The position numbers and the translations under genes were made by a program. Below are positions 1 through 18,156 of a DNA stretch of 64,000 nt, in pieces. Positions within the stretch are counted from its first letter, which is position 1; the number at the start of each line of letters is the position of its first letter. A model generated the notes under the pieces. That model saw only the letters and a program-made list of their open reading frames with translations. It was not told where the DNA came from and searched no databases. Source of the DNA: an uncultured Campylobacter sp. (lineage in GTDB: Bacteria > Campylobacterota > Campylobacteria > Campylobacterales > Campylobacteraceae); NCBI GenBank assembly GCA_934718785.1, contig CAKVAF010000002.1, positions 1-64,000 of the forward strand, in the 5' to 3' direction.

Positions 1-254
1 ATAGATGAATATATAGCTCTTGTTTTTATATCATTATAAATTGGATGCTTTATTTCAAAAAATTGATTATTTTCTTGTTTGCGATAAAACTCTAAACATT
101 TTTCTACATCAAATTCAACTTGAGCTTCAACAAATTCAGCAATTTCGCAATTGTATTTTGAATAATCATAGTGAATAGTTTTAGGTTTATCGTCTAAATC
201 TTTCAAGCTCTTAACAAAATCCGCAATTTCTTTAGTTTTATATTGAAAATTCAT
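1..254 (-). CDS. hypothetical protein, 3' end outside window
   Basis: An open frame of 84 codons begins with ATG at 254 and runs off the left edge without a stop. An AGGA ribosome-binding motif lies just upstream. The visible N-terminal part begins MNFQYKTKEIADFVKSL and is hydrophilic, with many aromatic and acidic residues (for example EFVEAQVEFDVEKCLEFY). No signal peptide, membrane segment or catalytic motif is visible. I do not recognise the family. It is transcribed away from the tRNA/tuf operon, and a G11 tract lies about 114 bases upstream of its start, where length changes could affect expression. Confidence 0.6.
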   Translation of the reverse strand, partial: MNFQYKTKEIADFVKSLKDLDDKPKTIHYDYSKYNCEIAEFVEAQVEFDVEKCLEFYRKQENNQFFEIKHPIYNDIKTRAIYSS

Positions 255-367
255 TTCTAATCCTTTATTTATTCTTAAATGTATAAAATATATTTATTTA
301 GTTTGCATATCCTTATTTGTTAAAGAGTTTTAACTAGAATTTTGGATTGGAATTGGATAAAAAATCT

Positions 368-378
368 GGGGGGGGGGG
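368..378. repeat. poly-G tract, G11
   Basis: Eleven consecutive G in otherwise AT-rich non-coding DNA. Tracts of this length mutate by slippage in Campylobacter. This one is intergenic, so if it acts it would change promoter spacing or transcript start for the leftward gene rather than a reading frame. Confidence 0.9.
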
Positions 379-510
379 ATAAATAAAAATTTGAGTATAA
401 AATTAAATTTTTGAGATTTTGATTTTTTAAGGTGTTTTTTAAAAAATAGAATTTAAAAATTATATAAATATAAATATCAAAAGAGACTAAACTCAGACTT
501 CGATTTAATT

Positions 511-524
511 CTCTCTCTCTCTCT
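511..524. repeat. (CT)7 microsatellite
   Basis: Seven CT units in a row in the same non-coding interval as the G11 tract. It is a dinucleotide simple repeat and a possible slippage site; no function is evident. Confidence 0.8.
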
Positions 525-719
525 TGTTGTTTGCATTATAACAATTTTTTATTTTTTCAAACAAATTTTAATCCTTATACATTTGAATTTTAAATTTCGA
601 GCTTCATTATAGCAAAAATTCTTAAACAAAGCTATAGAAATATTTCAAAAAAAATCTTTAAAGACCTAGACGTTGATTTAAAATTTTGAATTTTTATGTA
701 ATATCTTTAATAAATTTCC

Positions 720-748
720 TTGACAAAAATGATTTTTTAAGATATAAT
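720..748 (+). promoter_or_regulatory. sigma-70 promoter of tRNA-tuf operon
   Basis: TTGACA at 720-725 and TATAAT at 743-748 are separated by 17 bases, an exact consensus promoter. It lies 50 bases before the first tRNA and most likely drives the four tRNAs and tuf. Confidence 0.85.
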
Positions 749-797
749 CTTGCTTTTATTTTAAAAATTTGCGAGTGTTGATTTTGGTTTTTTCTTT

Positions 798-873
798 GCT
801 GGTTTAGCTCAGTTGGTAGAGCAGCTGCCTTGTAAGCAGCAGGTCGGGGGTTCAAGTCCCTTAACCAGCTCCA
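798..873 (+). tRNA. tRNA-Thr(TGT)
   Basis: 76 nt with encoded CCA. The acceptor stem GCTGGTT pairs with AACCAGC. The anticodon loop CTTGTAA carries TGT, read between GCTGC/GCAGC stems. TTCAAGT is the T loop. Confidence 0.97.
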
Positions 874-944
874 TTTATCTTTGAAATTCAAACATTAATT
901 TTAAGATAATTTTAGCAGTGTTTGACCGGATTTTAAGGTGTCAA

Positions 945-1029
<85 letters not shown>

Positions 1030-1030
1030 T

Positions 1031-1107
1031 GCGGGAGTAGCTCAGTTGGCTAGAGCATCAGCCTTCCAAGCTGAGGGTCGCGGGTTCGAGCCCCGTTTCC
1101 CGCTCCA
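1031..1107 (+). tRNA. tRNA-Gly(TCC)
   Basis: 77 nt with encoded CCA, starting one base after the tRNA-Tyr CCA. The acceptor stem GCGGGAG pairs with the 3' side TTCCCGC with a wobble. The anticodon is TCC in the loop CTTCCAA. Confidence 0.96.
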
Positions 1108-1216
1108 TTTTAAATTTACTGGGAGCTGTATTTTAAGCTTATTATTTGTTTAACTTGCTTGGATACACTATCACTAAATTTAAATGTCGTTGTCTTTTGA
1201 GTATGATTTTCTGAGC

Positions 1217-1291
<75 letters not shown>

Positions 1292-1356
1292 TTTGAACTT
1301 AAAATCATATAAAAAGACTTGTTTTTGAAATCAAATTTTTTTATGAAAGGACTAAG

Positions 1357-2556
1357 ATGGCTAAGGAAAAATTTTCTCGTAACAAGCCACACGTAAATAT
1401 TGGCACCATAGGTCACGTCGATCATGGTAAAACAACTTTGACAGCAGCGATTTCTGCTGTGCTTTCAAGAAAGGGTCTTGCGGAGCTTAAAGATTATGAT
1501 AATATCGACAACGCTCCTGAAGAAAAAGAACGCGGTATCACTATCGCAACTTCACACATCGAGTATGAAACAGAAAAGCGTCACTACGCGCACGTAGATT
1601 GCCCAGGCCACGCCGACTATGTTAAAAACATGATCACAGGTGCTGCACAAATGGACGGTGCTATACTTGTGGTTTCGGCAGCGGATGGTCCTATGCCACA
1701 AACTAGAGAGCACATTTTGCTTTCGCGTCAAGTGGGTGTGCCTTATATCGTTGTATTTATGAATAAAGCCGATATGGTCGATGATGCTGAGCTTTTAGAG
1801 CTAGTAGAAATGGAAATTCGCGAGCTTTTAAGCTCTTATGATTTCCCAGGCGATGATACTCCTATCATTTCAGGCTCTGCGCTTAAGGCTTTAGAAGAAG
1901 CTAAGGCTGGACAAGACGGTGAATGGTCGCAAAAAATCCTTGCTTTAATGGATGCAGTAGATACTTATATCCCAACTCCTGTGCGCGATACAGATAAAGA
2001 TTTCTTAATGCCTATTGAAGATGTTTTTTCAATCTCAGGTCGTGGAACTGTTGTTACAGGTAGAATTGAAAAAGGCGTTGTAAAAGTAGGTGATACAATT
2101 GAAATCGTGGGTATTAAAGATACTCAAACTACGACTGTTACAGGCGTTGAAATGTTTAGAAAAGAAATGGATCAAGGCGAAGCAGGCGATAATGTGGGTG
2201 TGCTTTTGCGTGGAACTAAAAAAGAAGAAGTTTTACGCGGTATGGTTTTAGCAAAACCAAAATCAATCACTCCACACACTGAATTTGAAGCTGAAGTGTA
2301 TATCTTAAATAAAGATGAAGGCGGTCGCCACACTCCATTTTTCAACAACTATCGCCCACAATTTTATGTAAGAACAACCGATGTTACAGGCTCAATCAAG
2401 CTTGCTGAGGGCACAGAAATGGTTATGCCAGGCGAAAATGTGCGCATTACAGTTAGCCTTATCGCTCCTGTTGCACTTGAAGATGGCACACGTTTTGCGA
2501 TTCGCGAAGGTGGTCATACAGTAGGCTCTGGTGTTGTTTCTAAAATCATTAAATAA
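1357..2556 (+). CDS. tuf: elongation factor Tu
   Basis: 399 residues, the normal length of EF-Tu, the GTPase that delivers aminoacyl-tRNA to the ribosome. The G1 motif GHVDHGKT is at about residues 19-26, followed by DCPGHADY (G3) and NKAD (G4). Domains 2 and 3 follow, with the conserved [11 protein letters not shown] and the C-terminal VGSGVVSKI. An AAAGGA site precedes ATG 1357. It lies downstream of four tRNA genes, behind one strong promoter, and upstream of rpmG, as in C. jejuni. The frame is intact and nothing looks unusual. Confidence 0.99.
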   Translation: MAKEKFSRNKPHVNIGTIGHVDHGKTTLTAAISAVLSRKGLAELKDYDNIDNAPEEKERGITIATSHIEYETEKRHYAHVDCPGHADYVKNMITGAAQMDGAILVVSAADGPMPQTREHILLSRQVGVPYIVVFMNKADMVDDAELLELVEMEIRELLSSYDFPGDDTPIISGSALKALEEAKAGQDGEWSQKILALMDAVDTYIPTPVRDTDKDFLMPIEDVFSISGRGTVVTGRIEKGVVKVGDTIEIVGIKDTQTTTVTGVEMFRKEMDQGEAGDNVGVLLRGTKKEEVLRGMVLAKPKSITPHTEFEAEVYILNKDEGGRHTPFFNNYRPQFYVRTTDVTGSIKLAEGTEMVMPGENVRITVSLIAPVALEDGTRFAIREGGHTVGSGVVSKIIK

Positions 2557-2563
2557 ATTTGTA

Positions 2564-2591
2564 AGCTAAGCCCTTTTGGGCCTAGCTTTTT
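2564..2591 (+). terminator. hairpin between tuf and rpmG
   Basis: AGCTAAGCCC and GGGCCTAGCT form a ten-base stem (one A-C mismatch) around TTTT, followed by a T run. It could end part of the tuf transcripts, giving more EF-Tu than the downstream genes. Confidence 0.7.
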
Positions 2592-2602
2592 AAGGACAAA
2601 AG

Positions 2603-2761
2603 ATGAGAATTAAAATTGGATTAAAATGCGAAGAAACAGGCGATATTAATTATAGCACCTATAAAAATAGCAAAAATACAACTGAGAAATTAGAACTCAA
2701 AAAATATTGCCCAAGACTTAGAAAAAGAACGCTTCACAAAGAAGTCAAACTCAAAAGCTAA
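2603..2761 (+). CDS. rpmG: 50S ribosomal protein L33
   Basis: 52 residues starting [20 protein letters not shown], a typical bacterial L33 of the large ribosomal subunit. AAGGA lies before ATG 2603. The stop codon TAA ends at 2761 and tRNA-Trp starts at the next base. Only two cysteines remain (C9 and C36). Zinc-binding L33 forms use two CxxC pairs, and here the second position of the first pair is Thr12 (CEET). I infer that zinc is not bound, or is bound poorly. Confidence 0.95.
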   Translation: MRIKIGLKCEETGDINYSTYKNSKNTTEKLELKKYCPRLRKRTLHKEVKLKS

Positions 2762-2837
2762 AGGGCAATAGCTCCAACGGTAGAGCACCGGATTCCAAAT
2801 CCGATGGTTGGGGGTTCGAATCCCTCTTGCCCTGCCA
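2762..2837 (+). tRNA. tRNA-Trp(CCA)
   Basis: 76 nt with encoded CCA. The acceptor AGGGCAA pairs with TTGCCCT. The anticodon is CCA in TTCCAAA. It abuts the rpmG stop codon without a spacer and precedes secE, an arrangement common in this operon. Confidence 0.96.
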
Positions 2838-2858
2838 TTTATAAGATATGGGAAAATT

Positions 2859-3041
2859 ATGGGAAAATTGATAAATTATTTTAAATTAAGCAAAGCAGAG
2901 CTTGCAAAGGTGATTTTTCCGCTCAAAGAGCAGGTTAGAAATGCCTTTATCACTGTGCTTGTCGTTGTTTTTGTCGTGGCTTTGTTTTTGTGGATAGTGG
3001 ATTTGATTATGTCATCTTTGCTTTCTTTAATCGTAGGCTAA
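2859..3041 (+). CDS. secE: protein translocase subunit SecE
   Basis: 60 residues from ATG 2859 (MGKLINYFKLSKAELAKVIF). An amphipathic N-terminal helix is followed by one membrane span (about 28-52, ITVLVVVFVVALFLWIVDLI). SecE clamps SecY in the inner-membrane translocon. A longer in-frame reading would begin inside tRNA-Trp, so the ATG at 2859 is preferred. The gene lies between tRNA-Trp and nusG, the standard place. Confidence 0.95.
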   Translation: MGKLINYFKLSKAELAKVIFPLKEQVRNAFITVLVVVFVVALFLWIVDLIMSSLLSLIVG

Positions 3042-3055
3042 ATTTAGGATAGAAA

Positions 3056-3682
3056 ATGAGCGAAAATTTACAAGAAAATTTACAGAGCGAAAATTTAAGC
3101 CCAAATTTAGAAAACTCAAATTTAAATCAAACTCAAAAAAATCACAAATGGTATGCCATCCAAACTTATGCAGGTAGTGAAATGGCGGTTAAAAGAGGCA
3201 TTGAAAATTTAGTTAAAGACAATGCTCTACAAGATCAAATTTCTCAAATTGTGGTGCCAACTGAGGATGTGATAGAGTTTAAAAACGGCAAGGAAAAAAT
3301 CACCGAACGCAGCCTTTATTCAGGCTATGTTTTTGTCTGCCTTGAATTTAGCATAGAACTTTGGCATAAAATTCAATCCTTACCAAAGGTCGGTAGATTC
3401 ATAGGCGAAAGCAAAACAGGCGACAGAAAGCAGCCTACACCTTTAAATGAAAAAGATATTAATCTCATTTTAGAAAAGGTGCAAAATAAAGCCGCACCTA
3501 AGCCTAAAATTTCATTTGAAAAAGATGAAAATGTGCGTATCGTTGAGGGTCCTTTTGCCAATTTTACAGGCATTGTTGAAGAATATGATCCAGTTAGAGG
3601 CTTACTCAAGCTTAACGTATCGATTTTTGGACGCTCAACGCCGGTTGAAATTTTATATTCTCAAGTAGAAAAAATTATATAA
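3056..3682 (+). CDS. nusG: transcription termination/antitermination protein NusG
   Basis: 208 residues. The NGN domain starts at WYAIQTYAGSEMAVKRGIE (about residue 33), and a C-terminal KOW motif (VRIVEGPFANFTGIVEEYD) binds Rho or S10. The first 30 or so residues are an Asn/Glu/Leu-rich low-complexity extension (NLQENLQSEN...) absent from typical NusG proteins of about 175-180 residues; a short TGDRKQ insertion is also visible. ATG 3056 follows AGGA. The downstream rplK starts ten bases later. Function is secure; the extension is unusual. Confidence 0.97.
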   Translation: MSENLQENLQSENLSPNLENSNLNQTQKNHKWYAIQTYAGSEMAVKRGIENLVKDNALQDQISQIVVPTEDVIEFKNGKEKITERSLYSGYVFVCLEFSIELWHKIQSLPKVGRFIGESKTGDRKQPTPLNEKDINLILEKVQNKAAPKPKISFEKDENVRIVEGPFANFTGIVEEYDPVRGLLKLNVSIFGRSTPVEILYSQVEKII

Positions 3683-3691
3683 GGAGAACTT

Positions 3692-4117
3692 ATGGCAAAG
3701 AAAGTTGTAGGTGAGATAAAATTACAAATTGTCGCCACAAAGGCAAATCCAAGCCCACCTGTAGGACCGGCTCTTGGTCAGCAAGGTGTGAATATTATGG
3801 AATTTTGCAAGGCTTTTAATGAAAGAACGAAAGATATGGCAGGCTTTAATATCCCTGTTGTCATCACTGTTTATGCAGATAAAAGCTTTACTTTCATCAC
3901 AAAGCAACCGCCGGCTACTGATTTAATCAAAAAAGCAGCTGGCATTGCAAAAGGTGCGGATAATCCGCTTAAAAATAAAGTGGGCAAGCTCACTAAAAAG
4001 CAAGTTTTAGAAATTGTAGATAAAAAACTTGCCGATTTAAACACCAAAGATAAGGAACAAGCAGCTAAAATCATAGCAGGTTCTGCGCGCTCAATGGGCG
4101 TTGAAATTATCGATTAA
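3692..4117 (+). CDS. rplK: 50S ribosomal protein L11
   Basis: 141 residues, full length. The N-terminal domain has [21 protein letters not shown], the proline-rich segment of the thiostrepton/GTPase-associated region. The C-terminal RNA-binding domain ends with [17 protein letters not shown] precedes ATG 3692. Cotranscribed with nusG and rplA. Confidence 0.98.
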   Translation: MAKKVVGEIKLQIVATKANPSPPVGPALGQQGVNIMEFCKAFNERTKDMAGFNIPVVITVYADKSFTFITKQPPATDLIKKAAGIAKGADNPLKNKVGKLTKKQVLEIVDKKLADLNTKDKEQAAKIIAGSARSMGVEIID

Positions 4118-4174
4118 ACTTCAACCGCCAAGTTTTAAAAAAAGGCGGAAGCACTTTAAAATGCGGAGAAAAAA

Positions 4175-4876
4175 ATGTCTAAAATTACAAAAAGATTAAA
4201 AGAATTATCACAAAAAGTGGATAAAAATAAAGAATACGCTTTAAGCGAAGCTATTGACACGGTTAAAACTTTAGCTTCGGCCAAATTTGATGAAACGGTT
4301 GAAATCGCCTTAAAGCTTAATGTCGATCCAAGACACGCTGATCAAATGGTGCGCGGCTCAGTAGTGCTACCTGCTGGCACAGGTAAAAAGGTGCGTGTGG
4401 CAGTTATAGCAAAAGATGCTAAGGCTGATGAGGCTAAAAACGCTGGTGCTGATATAGTAGGCAGCGATGAACTCATTGAAGAAATTCAAAAAGGCAATAT
4501 GAATTTTGATGTCTTAATCGCCACTCCAAATTTAATGGGTCTTGTGGGAAAAGTGGGCAGAATTCTAGGACCTAAAGGACTTATGCCAAATCCTAAAACA
4601 GGCACTGTAACCATGGATGTGGCTCAAGCTGTCAATAATGCAAAAAGCGGTCAGGTTAATTTTCGTGTCGATAAACAAGGCAATATCCACGCAGGACTTG
4701 GCAAGGTAAGCTTTTCAAAAGAGCAATTAAATGACAATATCTCAACCTTTATCAAGGCTATCAATAAGCACAAGCCAGCCACAGCTAAAGGCAGATACAT
4801 TAAAAACGCAGCCCTATCCTTAACGATGAGTCCGTCTTTAAGCCTTGAAACGCAAGAACTTTTAGATTTAAAATAA
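4175..4876 (+). CDS. rplA: 50S ribosomal protein L1
   Basis: 233 residues, the family length. It shows the L1 signature [19 protein letters not shown] and the RNA-binding faces of both domains. L1 forms the mobile stalk at the ribosomal E site and in many bacteria represses its own operon. A GGAG motif lies before ATG 4175. It follows rplK in the usual order. Confidence 0.98.
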   Translation: MSKITKRLKELSQKVDKNKEYALSEAIDTVKTLASAKFDETVEIALKLNVDPRHADQMVRGSVVLPAGTGKKVRVAVIAKDAKADEAKNAGADIVGSDELIEEIQKGNMNFDVLIATPNLMGLVGKVGRILGPKGLMPNPKTGTVTMDVAQAVNNAKSGQVNFRVDKQGNIHAGLGKVSFSKEQLNDNISTFIKAINKHKPATAKGRYIKNAALSLTMSPSLSLETQELLDLK

Positions 4877-5151
4877 TTTTTATCCTTATCCCTTAATATT
4901 TTAAGGGATAAAAACTGAAATAAAATTTGAGAAAATCAAAAATTTTAAAGTTTTTTCAAATTTTATTTTAGATTGGAGATAGCCGAGGTTTTAAGCCCAG
5001 TTGAGTTTTTAAATTGAGAAAATTTAAATTTTTGTCATTTATAATTTAAAATGAAATTTAAAAGCTCATAAATTTAAAACTTGATTGAAGCTTAAAACTT
5101 AATTGAAATTTATTCGCTCTGCTTGAAATCTACCGGTCGGAAAGGAGAAGT
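4877..5151 (+). promoter_or_regulatory. rplJ leader region with two hairpins
   Basis: A 275-base untranslated gap inside the operon. A perfect hairpin sits at 4886-4911 (TTATCCCTTAA, loop TATT, TTAAGGGATAA). A second 13-base inverted repeat pairs 4918-4930 (AAATAAAATTTGA) with 4956-4968. By position it is the L10(L12)4 autoregulatory leader known from other bacteria. The first hairpin lacks a T run on the plus side, so processing or attenuation is as likely as termination. The strong Shine-Dalgarno GGAAAGGAGA lies at the end. Confidence 0.6.
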
Positions 5152-5631
5152 ATGACCAAAAATGAAAAAGTTGAAATCGTTTCTAGTCTAGAAGCAGATT
5201 TCAAAAAAAGCGAAGCCATTATCGTTTGTAATTATAAGGGTTTAAGCACGAAAAAACTTGAAGTTTTAAGGCAAAATGCTAGAGAAAATGATGTCAAAGT
5301 TCAAATCATCAAAAACACCTTAGCTAAAATTGCTCTTAAAAATGCAGGCAAAGACGGGCTCGAGCTTAAAGATACAAATATCTATCTTTGGGGCGAGGAT
5401 CAGCTCAATACCTCAAAAGTTGCTTCTAAATTTGAAGATGATAATGAAGCCTTTGCTATAAAAACAGCTTTCATTGATGGCGAGGTCGCTGATGTGGCTA
5501 AGGTTAAAGCCTTAGCGAAAATGCCTTCGCGTAATGAGTTGCTTGCAATGCTTTTGCAAGTGTGGAATGCCCCGCTTACAAATTTTGTTATCGGGCTTAA
5601 TGCGTTAAAAACAAAAAAAGAATCAGAATAA
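5152..5631 (+). CDS. rplJ: 50S ribosomal protein L10
   Basis: 159 residues, normal length. The N-terminal rRNA-binding domain is conserved ([34 protein letters not shown]). A C-terminal helix carries the L7/L12 dimers. AAAGGAG lies before ATG 5152. It is separated from rplA by a long leader and from rplL by 12 bases. Confidence 0.98.
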   Translation: MTKNEKVEIVSSLEADFKKSEAIIVCNYKGLSTKKLEVLRQNARENDVKVQIIKNTLAKIALKNAGKDGLELKDTNIYLWGEDQLNTSKVASKFEDDNEAFAIKTAFIDGEVADVAKVKALAKMPSRNELLAMLLQVWNAPLTNFVIGLNALKTKKESE

Positions 5632-5643
5632 AAAGGATTAAAA

Positions 5644-6024
5644 ATGGCAATTTCTAAAGAAGATGTTTTAGAGTATATTTCAAATTTAAGCGTGCTAGAA
5701 CTTAGCGAACTTGTAAAAGAATTTGAAGAAAAATTTGGTGTTTCAGCAGCTCCTGTTGTAGTAGCTGGCGCAGCTGGTGGCGGAGCAGCTGCTGGTGGGG
5801 TAGCTGAAGAAAAGACCGAGTTTAACATCGTTTTAACTGATGCGGGTGCTAAGAAAATCGAAGTGATTAAGGTCGTTCGCGCTCTTACAGGACTGGGTCT
5901 TAAAGAAGCAAAAGACGCTACTGAACAAACTCCATCAGTGCTTAAAGAAGGCGTTAGCAAGGCTGATGCTGAAGAAGCTAAAAAGCAGCTTGAAGCAGCG
6001 GGCGCTAAAGTCGAGCTTAAATAA
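5644..6024 (+). CDS. rplL: 50S ribosomal protein L7/L12
   Basis: 126 residues. It has an N-terminal dimerisation domain, an Ala/Gly-rich hinge (about residues 38-54) and the C-terminal factor-binding domain with [20 protein letters not shown]. The stalk protein recruits EF-Tu and EF-G. AAAAGGA precedes ATG 5644. Confidence 0.98.
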   Translation: MAISKEDVLEYISNLSVLELSELVKEFEEKFGVSAAPVVVAGAAGGGAAAGGVAEEKTEFNIVLTDAGAKKIEVIKVVRALTGLGLKEAKDATEQTPSVLKEGVSKADAEEAKKQLEAAGAKVELK

Positions 6025-6064
6025 GCTTAAACTCATTCAAAAGAGTCACTTACTCACACACCAT

Positions 6065-14785
<8,721 letters not shown>

Positions 14786-14798
14786 ATTATTTTATAAA

Positions 14799-14824
14799 AT
14801 TGAGCCTAAATTTTAGGCTCAATT
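14799..14824. terminator. bidirectional terminator between rpoC and obg
   Basis: AATTGAGCCTAAA and TTTAGGCTCAATT form a near-perfect stem between the convergent rpoC and obg genes. It overlaps the first two bases of the obg stop codon and is flanked by A and T runs, so it can act in both directions. Confidence 0.85.
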
Positions 14825-15848
14825 AAATTTCTTTTAAGCTCTCAAAAATCTTAAATTTAAGCGCGTCAATGCCCCTTTTTTCAAGGCTTGAGATTTTGAG
14901 TAAAAATTTTTCAGGATGATTTTGCGCGCTTAAAAACTGCTCTAATTCTTTGCTTTCTTTATCAAATTTCTTAGCAAATTCATCTGCTAAACTCACATTA
15001 TCAGCCTTTGAAAGCACCACAGCAAAAGGGCGCTTAAAAAGTGCTTTGGAGTAGTTTTCAAGCTCTTTTTGTAAAGTGATGAATTGCTCTTTTAAACTCA
15101 TCTCGCGCATAAAATCAAGCACGAAAAGCAAAAACTTCGTGCGCTCAATATGTCTTAAAAACTCCAGCCCCAAGCCTTTGCCAGCGCTTGCTCCTTCTAT
15201 AATACCCGGTATATCAGCCATCACAAAAGAATGCTCATCATCCACGCCGACCACACCAAGCTTTGGCGTAAGTGTAGTGAATTCATAATTTGCAATCTCA
15301 GGCTTTGCATTTGACACCACACTTATGAGTGTGGATTTGCCCACATTTGGAAAGCCCACAAGCCCGACATCTGCGATGAGTTTTAGCTCAAATCTTACTG
15401 CCTTGCTTTGTCCTTTAAGCCCGGGCTGAGCGTAATCTGGACGCTGATTTGTCGCGTTTTTGAAGTGGATATTGCCAAGCCCGCCCTTGCCGCCTTTTAA
15501 AAAAAGCTCTCTTTGTCCCTGTTTGAGCATATCGAGCAAAATCTTATCACTTTCATCATCAATGATTTGCGTGCCTTGTGGCACCGTTATTTCAAGGTTT
15601 GCCCCGCGCGCTCCTGTGCGGTTTCTGCGCTGGCCGTCTTCGCCGTTTTGAGCGCGAAGCTCTTTTTTGCCCTTAAAATTTGCCAAAGTGTGCGCGTCAT
15701 TATCACAAATGATAATGACGTCTCCGCCATCTCCGCCATCGCCGCCATCAGGACCGCCCAAGGGCACATGCTTTTCGCGGCGAAAGCTCACCGCACCCTT
15801 GCCACCATTTCCTGAGCTTAAAATGAGTTTCACTTTATCGATAAACAT
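14823..15848 (-). CDS. obg: GTPase Obg
   Basis: 341 residues. The glycine-rich Obg fold ([25 protein letters not shown]) is followed by a GTPase domain with GFPNVGKST (G1), DIPG (G3) and SKAD (G4). Obg GTPases act in late 50S ribosome assembly and stress control. The start ATG 15848 follows AAGGA. It converges on rpoC and is divergent from dsbA. Confidence 0.97.
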   Translation of the reverse strand: MFIDKVKLILSSGNGGKGAVSFRREKHVPLGGPDGGDGGDGGDVIIICDNDAHTLANFKGKKELRAQNGEDGQRRNRTGARGANLEITVPQGTQIIDDESDKILLDMLKQGQRELFLKGGKGGLGNIHFKNATNQRPDYAQPGLKGQSKAVRFELKLIADVGLVGFPNVGKSTLISVVSNAKPEIANYEFTTLTPKLGVVGVDDEHSFVMADIPGIIEGASAGKGLGLEFLRHIERTKFLLFVLDFMREMSLKEQFITLQKELENYSKALFKRPFAVVLSKADNVSLADEFAKKFDKESKELEQFLSAQNHPEKFLLKISSLEKRGIDALKFKIFESLKEI

Positions 15849-15966
15849 TAAAATTTCCTTAAATTAAAATCAAATTATATCAAAATTTGGCTTTAAAATT
15901 TCGGTGTTTTAATCATTGATTTAAAATTTTACATTATCATAAAATCAAAAATTCAAAGGATAAAGG

Positions 15967-16605
15967 ATGAAAAAACTAGCTTTTGCTTTACTTTTTATTT
16001 TCTCTTTGACAGGCTTTGCAGCTGAGCTTGAAGAAGGTGTGCAGTATGAAAAACTCAAAACACCCCTAATCAATGAAGAAAATTCACTGATAGAAGTGTT
16101 TTCTTTTATGTGTATTCATTGTTACAATCATCATAAAATGGGCACTCTAGCTAAAGTTAAAGAAAAATTACCCCATTTAAATTATCAAATTTATCCACTT
16201 ACAAGCATTCCTTTTGGAGCTGAGTTTGCTAATCTTTATGCCTTTGCAAGTGCTAAAGATGAAGCGCAAAAGCTTGATAGCACGGCTTTAAACTCAAGCG
16301 CACATAAGCTTATGGATGCTTATTTTACCGCCTTTTTTGAAAGAAAGGCGCAGTGGCAAAACTCGCAGGATTTTTATGCTTTAGGGCTTAGAATTTTAGG
16401 CATTGACGCGGCTGGTTTGAATGAGTTTTTAAAAAGTGTTAAAGCTAAGGAGCTTTTAAGTAAGTATAACAAGGCTGAAAGCATTGTAGAGCAGTATAGT
16501 GGTACGCCTGCTTTTGCGGTAAATGGCAAATACTTGCTTTTGATGAAAAACATCAAATCACTCGAGCAATTTATCAGCGATACAGCTGCACTTTCAAAGC
16601 TTTAA
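15967..16605 (+). CDS. dsbA: DsbA-type periplasmic thiol:disulfide oxidoreductase
   Basis: 212 residues with an N-terminal signal peptide (MKKLAFALLFIFSLTGFAA). The thioredoxin-fold active site is CIHC in FSFMCIHCYNHHK, and the cis-proline loop is SGTPAFAVNG. It introduces disulfide bonds into exported proteins. The next gene encodes a DsbB-like partner that would reoxidise it, 42 bases downstream. AAGGATAAAGG before ATG 15967 contains the ribosome-binding site. Confidence 0.9.
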   Translation: MKKLAFALLFIFSLTGFAAELEEGVQYEKLKTPLINEENSLIEVFSFMCIHCYNHHKMGTLAKVKEKLPHLNYQIYPLTSIPFGAEFANLYAFASAKDEAQKLDSTALNSSAHKLMDAYFTAFFERKAQWQNSQDFYALGLRILGIDAAGLNEFLKSVKAKELLSKYNKAESIVEQYSGTPAFAVNGKYLLLMKNIKSLEQFISDTAALSKL

Positions 16606-16647
16606 GGCTGGCTAAGATTGATTGAAATTTGCATTTAAGGCTGTGCG

Positions 16648-17328
16648 GTGCGTTCAAGGGGTTTTAAAATTTATGCGCTTTGCTTTTTTATAAGCCTTTT
16701 TGCGCTTTCTTACGCACATTTTTTCTTGCAAAATTATCTTTTTATGAGACCTTGCGAGCAATGCGTTTATATAAGATTTGCAATGAGTGTCATTATACTT
16801 GGCGCTGTTTTAGGCATTTTAAGCGAGTTTTTTAAAAATCATTTTTTAAGCTTTTTAGCGCTTTTAATGCTTTTTTTAGGCGTGATTTTAGGCTTTTATC
16901 ACTCTTTTTTGCTCGCTGAAATTTACAAAGCCCTTGAAGAGAGTAATCCCTTTGGTATCAGTGGCTGCAGTAATCAAGCGCGCTTTATTTTCTCACTATC
17001 TTTGGATGAGTATTTTCCTAAACTTTTTAAGCCAAGTGGAATTTGCGGGCTTGAGAGCGCTTTTGTGAGTGAAGGTGCAAATTTAAGTAGCTTGCAGGAG
17101 TTTTTTATCGGCACGAGAAGTGATGATTTTTCAAGTGGTATTTACTCAAAGGGCTGGTTTTTAATCCCTGGTGCAAATTTAATCAATATGGCGCAAGCTT
17201 GTTTTGTATTGTTTGGAGTTTTAAGCCTTTGCGTGCTTTTTTTAAGTTTTCATTTTTTTAAAAATAAGCAATTTTTAATCCCACTTTTTGCCCTTAGTGG
17301 TGGAATTTTAATTTTCATATTTGCTTAA
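16648..17328 (+). CDS. dsbB: DsbB-family disulfide bond formation protein
   Basis: 226 residues starting from GTG 16648, behind AAGG. Several membrane spans are visible (about 8-28, 42-60, 66-88 and the C-terminus). The first periplasmic cysteine pair is CEQC in MRPCEQCVYIRFA, and a second pair of cysteines lies in the loop at SGCSNQ and GICGLE. DsbB passes electrons from DsbA to quinones. It forms a unit with the upstream dsbA. Confidence 0.88.
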   Translation: MRSRGFKIYALCFFISLFALSYAHFFLQNYLFMRPCEQCVYIRFAMSVIILGAVLGILSEFFKNHFLSFLALLMLFLGVILGFYHSFLLAEIYKALEESNPFGISGCSNQARFIFSLSLDEYFPKLFKPSGICGLESAFVSEGANLSSLQEFFIGTRSDDFSSGIYSKGWFLIPGANLINMAQACFVLFGVLSLCVLFLSFHFFKNKQFLIPLFALSGGILIFIFA

Positions 17329-17416
17329 AATTTTTACTTGAAGTGACTATAATTAAAGCCCAGCATTTAAATTTCATTTCAAAATTTATTTTTTAATTTT
17401 ATAAAAAAGCCTCATT

Positions 17417-18124
17417 TTAACGCTTAAACGCGATAAAGCTTTCAAAATTCGCCCATTTAAAAAAGCTTTGGATATTTTTAAATCCCGCATTTTCAAGCAT
17501 TGTAAGATTTTCTTTTTGCGTATAAGGCACAAGCACATTTTCTAGGGCTTCGCGCTTGCTTGAAATCTCAAGTTCGCTATATCCTTGCGCGCTTTTATAT
17601 TCTGCATAAATTTCAAGCATTTTTTTAGCTAAAAGTGCGTCTTCAAAGGCGATTTTCTCGCTGATTATCAAAAAGCCATCTTTTTTTAAAGAATGATAAA
17701 TTTTATCCACTAGGCTTTGTCTTTGCGGTGGGCGGATGAATTGAAATGTGTAATTTGCGATAAAAATGTCTTTTTTAGAAAGTGCGCAGGTGCTTAAGTT
17801 TTCTTTTTTAAAGCGGATTTTAGCCCCATAAGCTTTGGCTTTATTTCTAGCTCTTTCAAGCATAGCAGTAGCTTCATCGATACCGCTAAGCTTTAAATCA
17901 GGGCGCAATTTAAAAAGCAAAATCAATAAATTTGCTGTTGAGCAACCCAAATCACACACGCTGGCATTTTGCTCTGCTAATTTAGCCACTAATTTAACAC
18001 AAAGACTTAAATTCTCTCGGTAAAATGGCACACTGCGACCTATCATATCATCAAAAACGCTTGCCACGCTCGCATCAAATTCAAACTGCTTTTTTTGCGC
18101 GTTTTTAAAAATTTCATCTTTCAT
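17417..18124 (-). CDS. cmoA: carboxy-S-adenosyl-L-methionine synthase CmoA
   Basis: 235 residues of the class I methyltransferase fold. The CmoA hallmarks are present: FEFDASVASVFDDMIGRSVPFY at the start, the nucleotide motif VCDLGCSTANLL and the NYTFQFI strand. CmoA makes carboxy-SAM used for 5-oxyacetyl-uridine at tRNA wobble position 34. ATG 18124 is preceded by AGGA. It lies 32 bases downstream of dnaA on the same strand. Confidence 0.92.
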   Translation of the reverse strand: MKDEIFKNAQKKQFEFDASVASVFDDMIGRSVPFYRENLSLCVKLVAKLAEQNASVCDLGCSTANLLILLFKLRPDLKLSGIDEATAMLERARNKAKAYGAKIRFKKENLSTCALSKKDIFIANYTFQFIRPPQRQSLVDKIYHSLKKDGFLIISEKIAFEDALLAKKMLEIYAEYKSAQGYSELEISSKREALENVLVPYTQKENLTMLENAGFKNIQSFFKWANFESFIAFKR

Positions 18125-18156
18125 TTTGTATCCTTGAGAATTTTACAATTTAATTC

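Larger units (their letters stand above)
255..797. other. intergenic region between partial gene and tRNA cluster
   Basis: No convincing gene in either strand. The stretch is very AT-rich and holds a G11 tract, a (CT)7 microsatellite and, at its right end, the promoter of the tRNA/tuf operon. Confidence 0.7.

Noticed and set aside
4886-4911. Strong terminator after rplA
   Set aside because: The hairpin is perfect but lacks a T run on the plus strand, and rplJ belongs to the same operon; kept only as a leader element.
5400-5960. 186-codon minus-strand frame across rplJ and rplL
   Set aside because: It runs antisense through two ribosomal protein genes and is Ala/Ser-rich from the rplL hinge.
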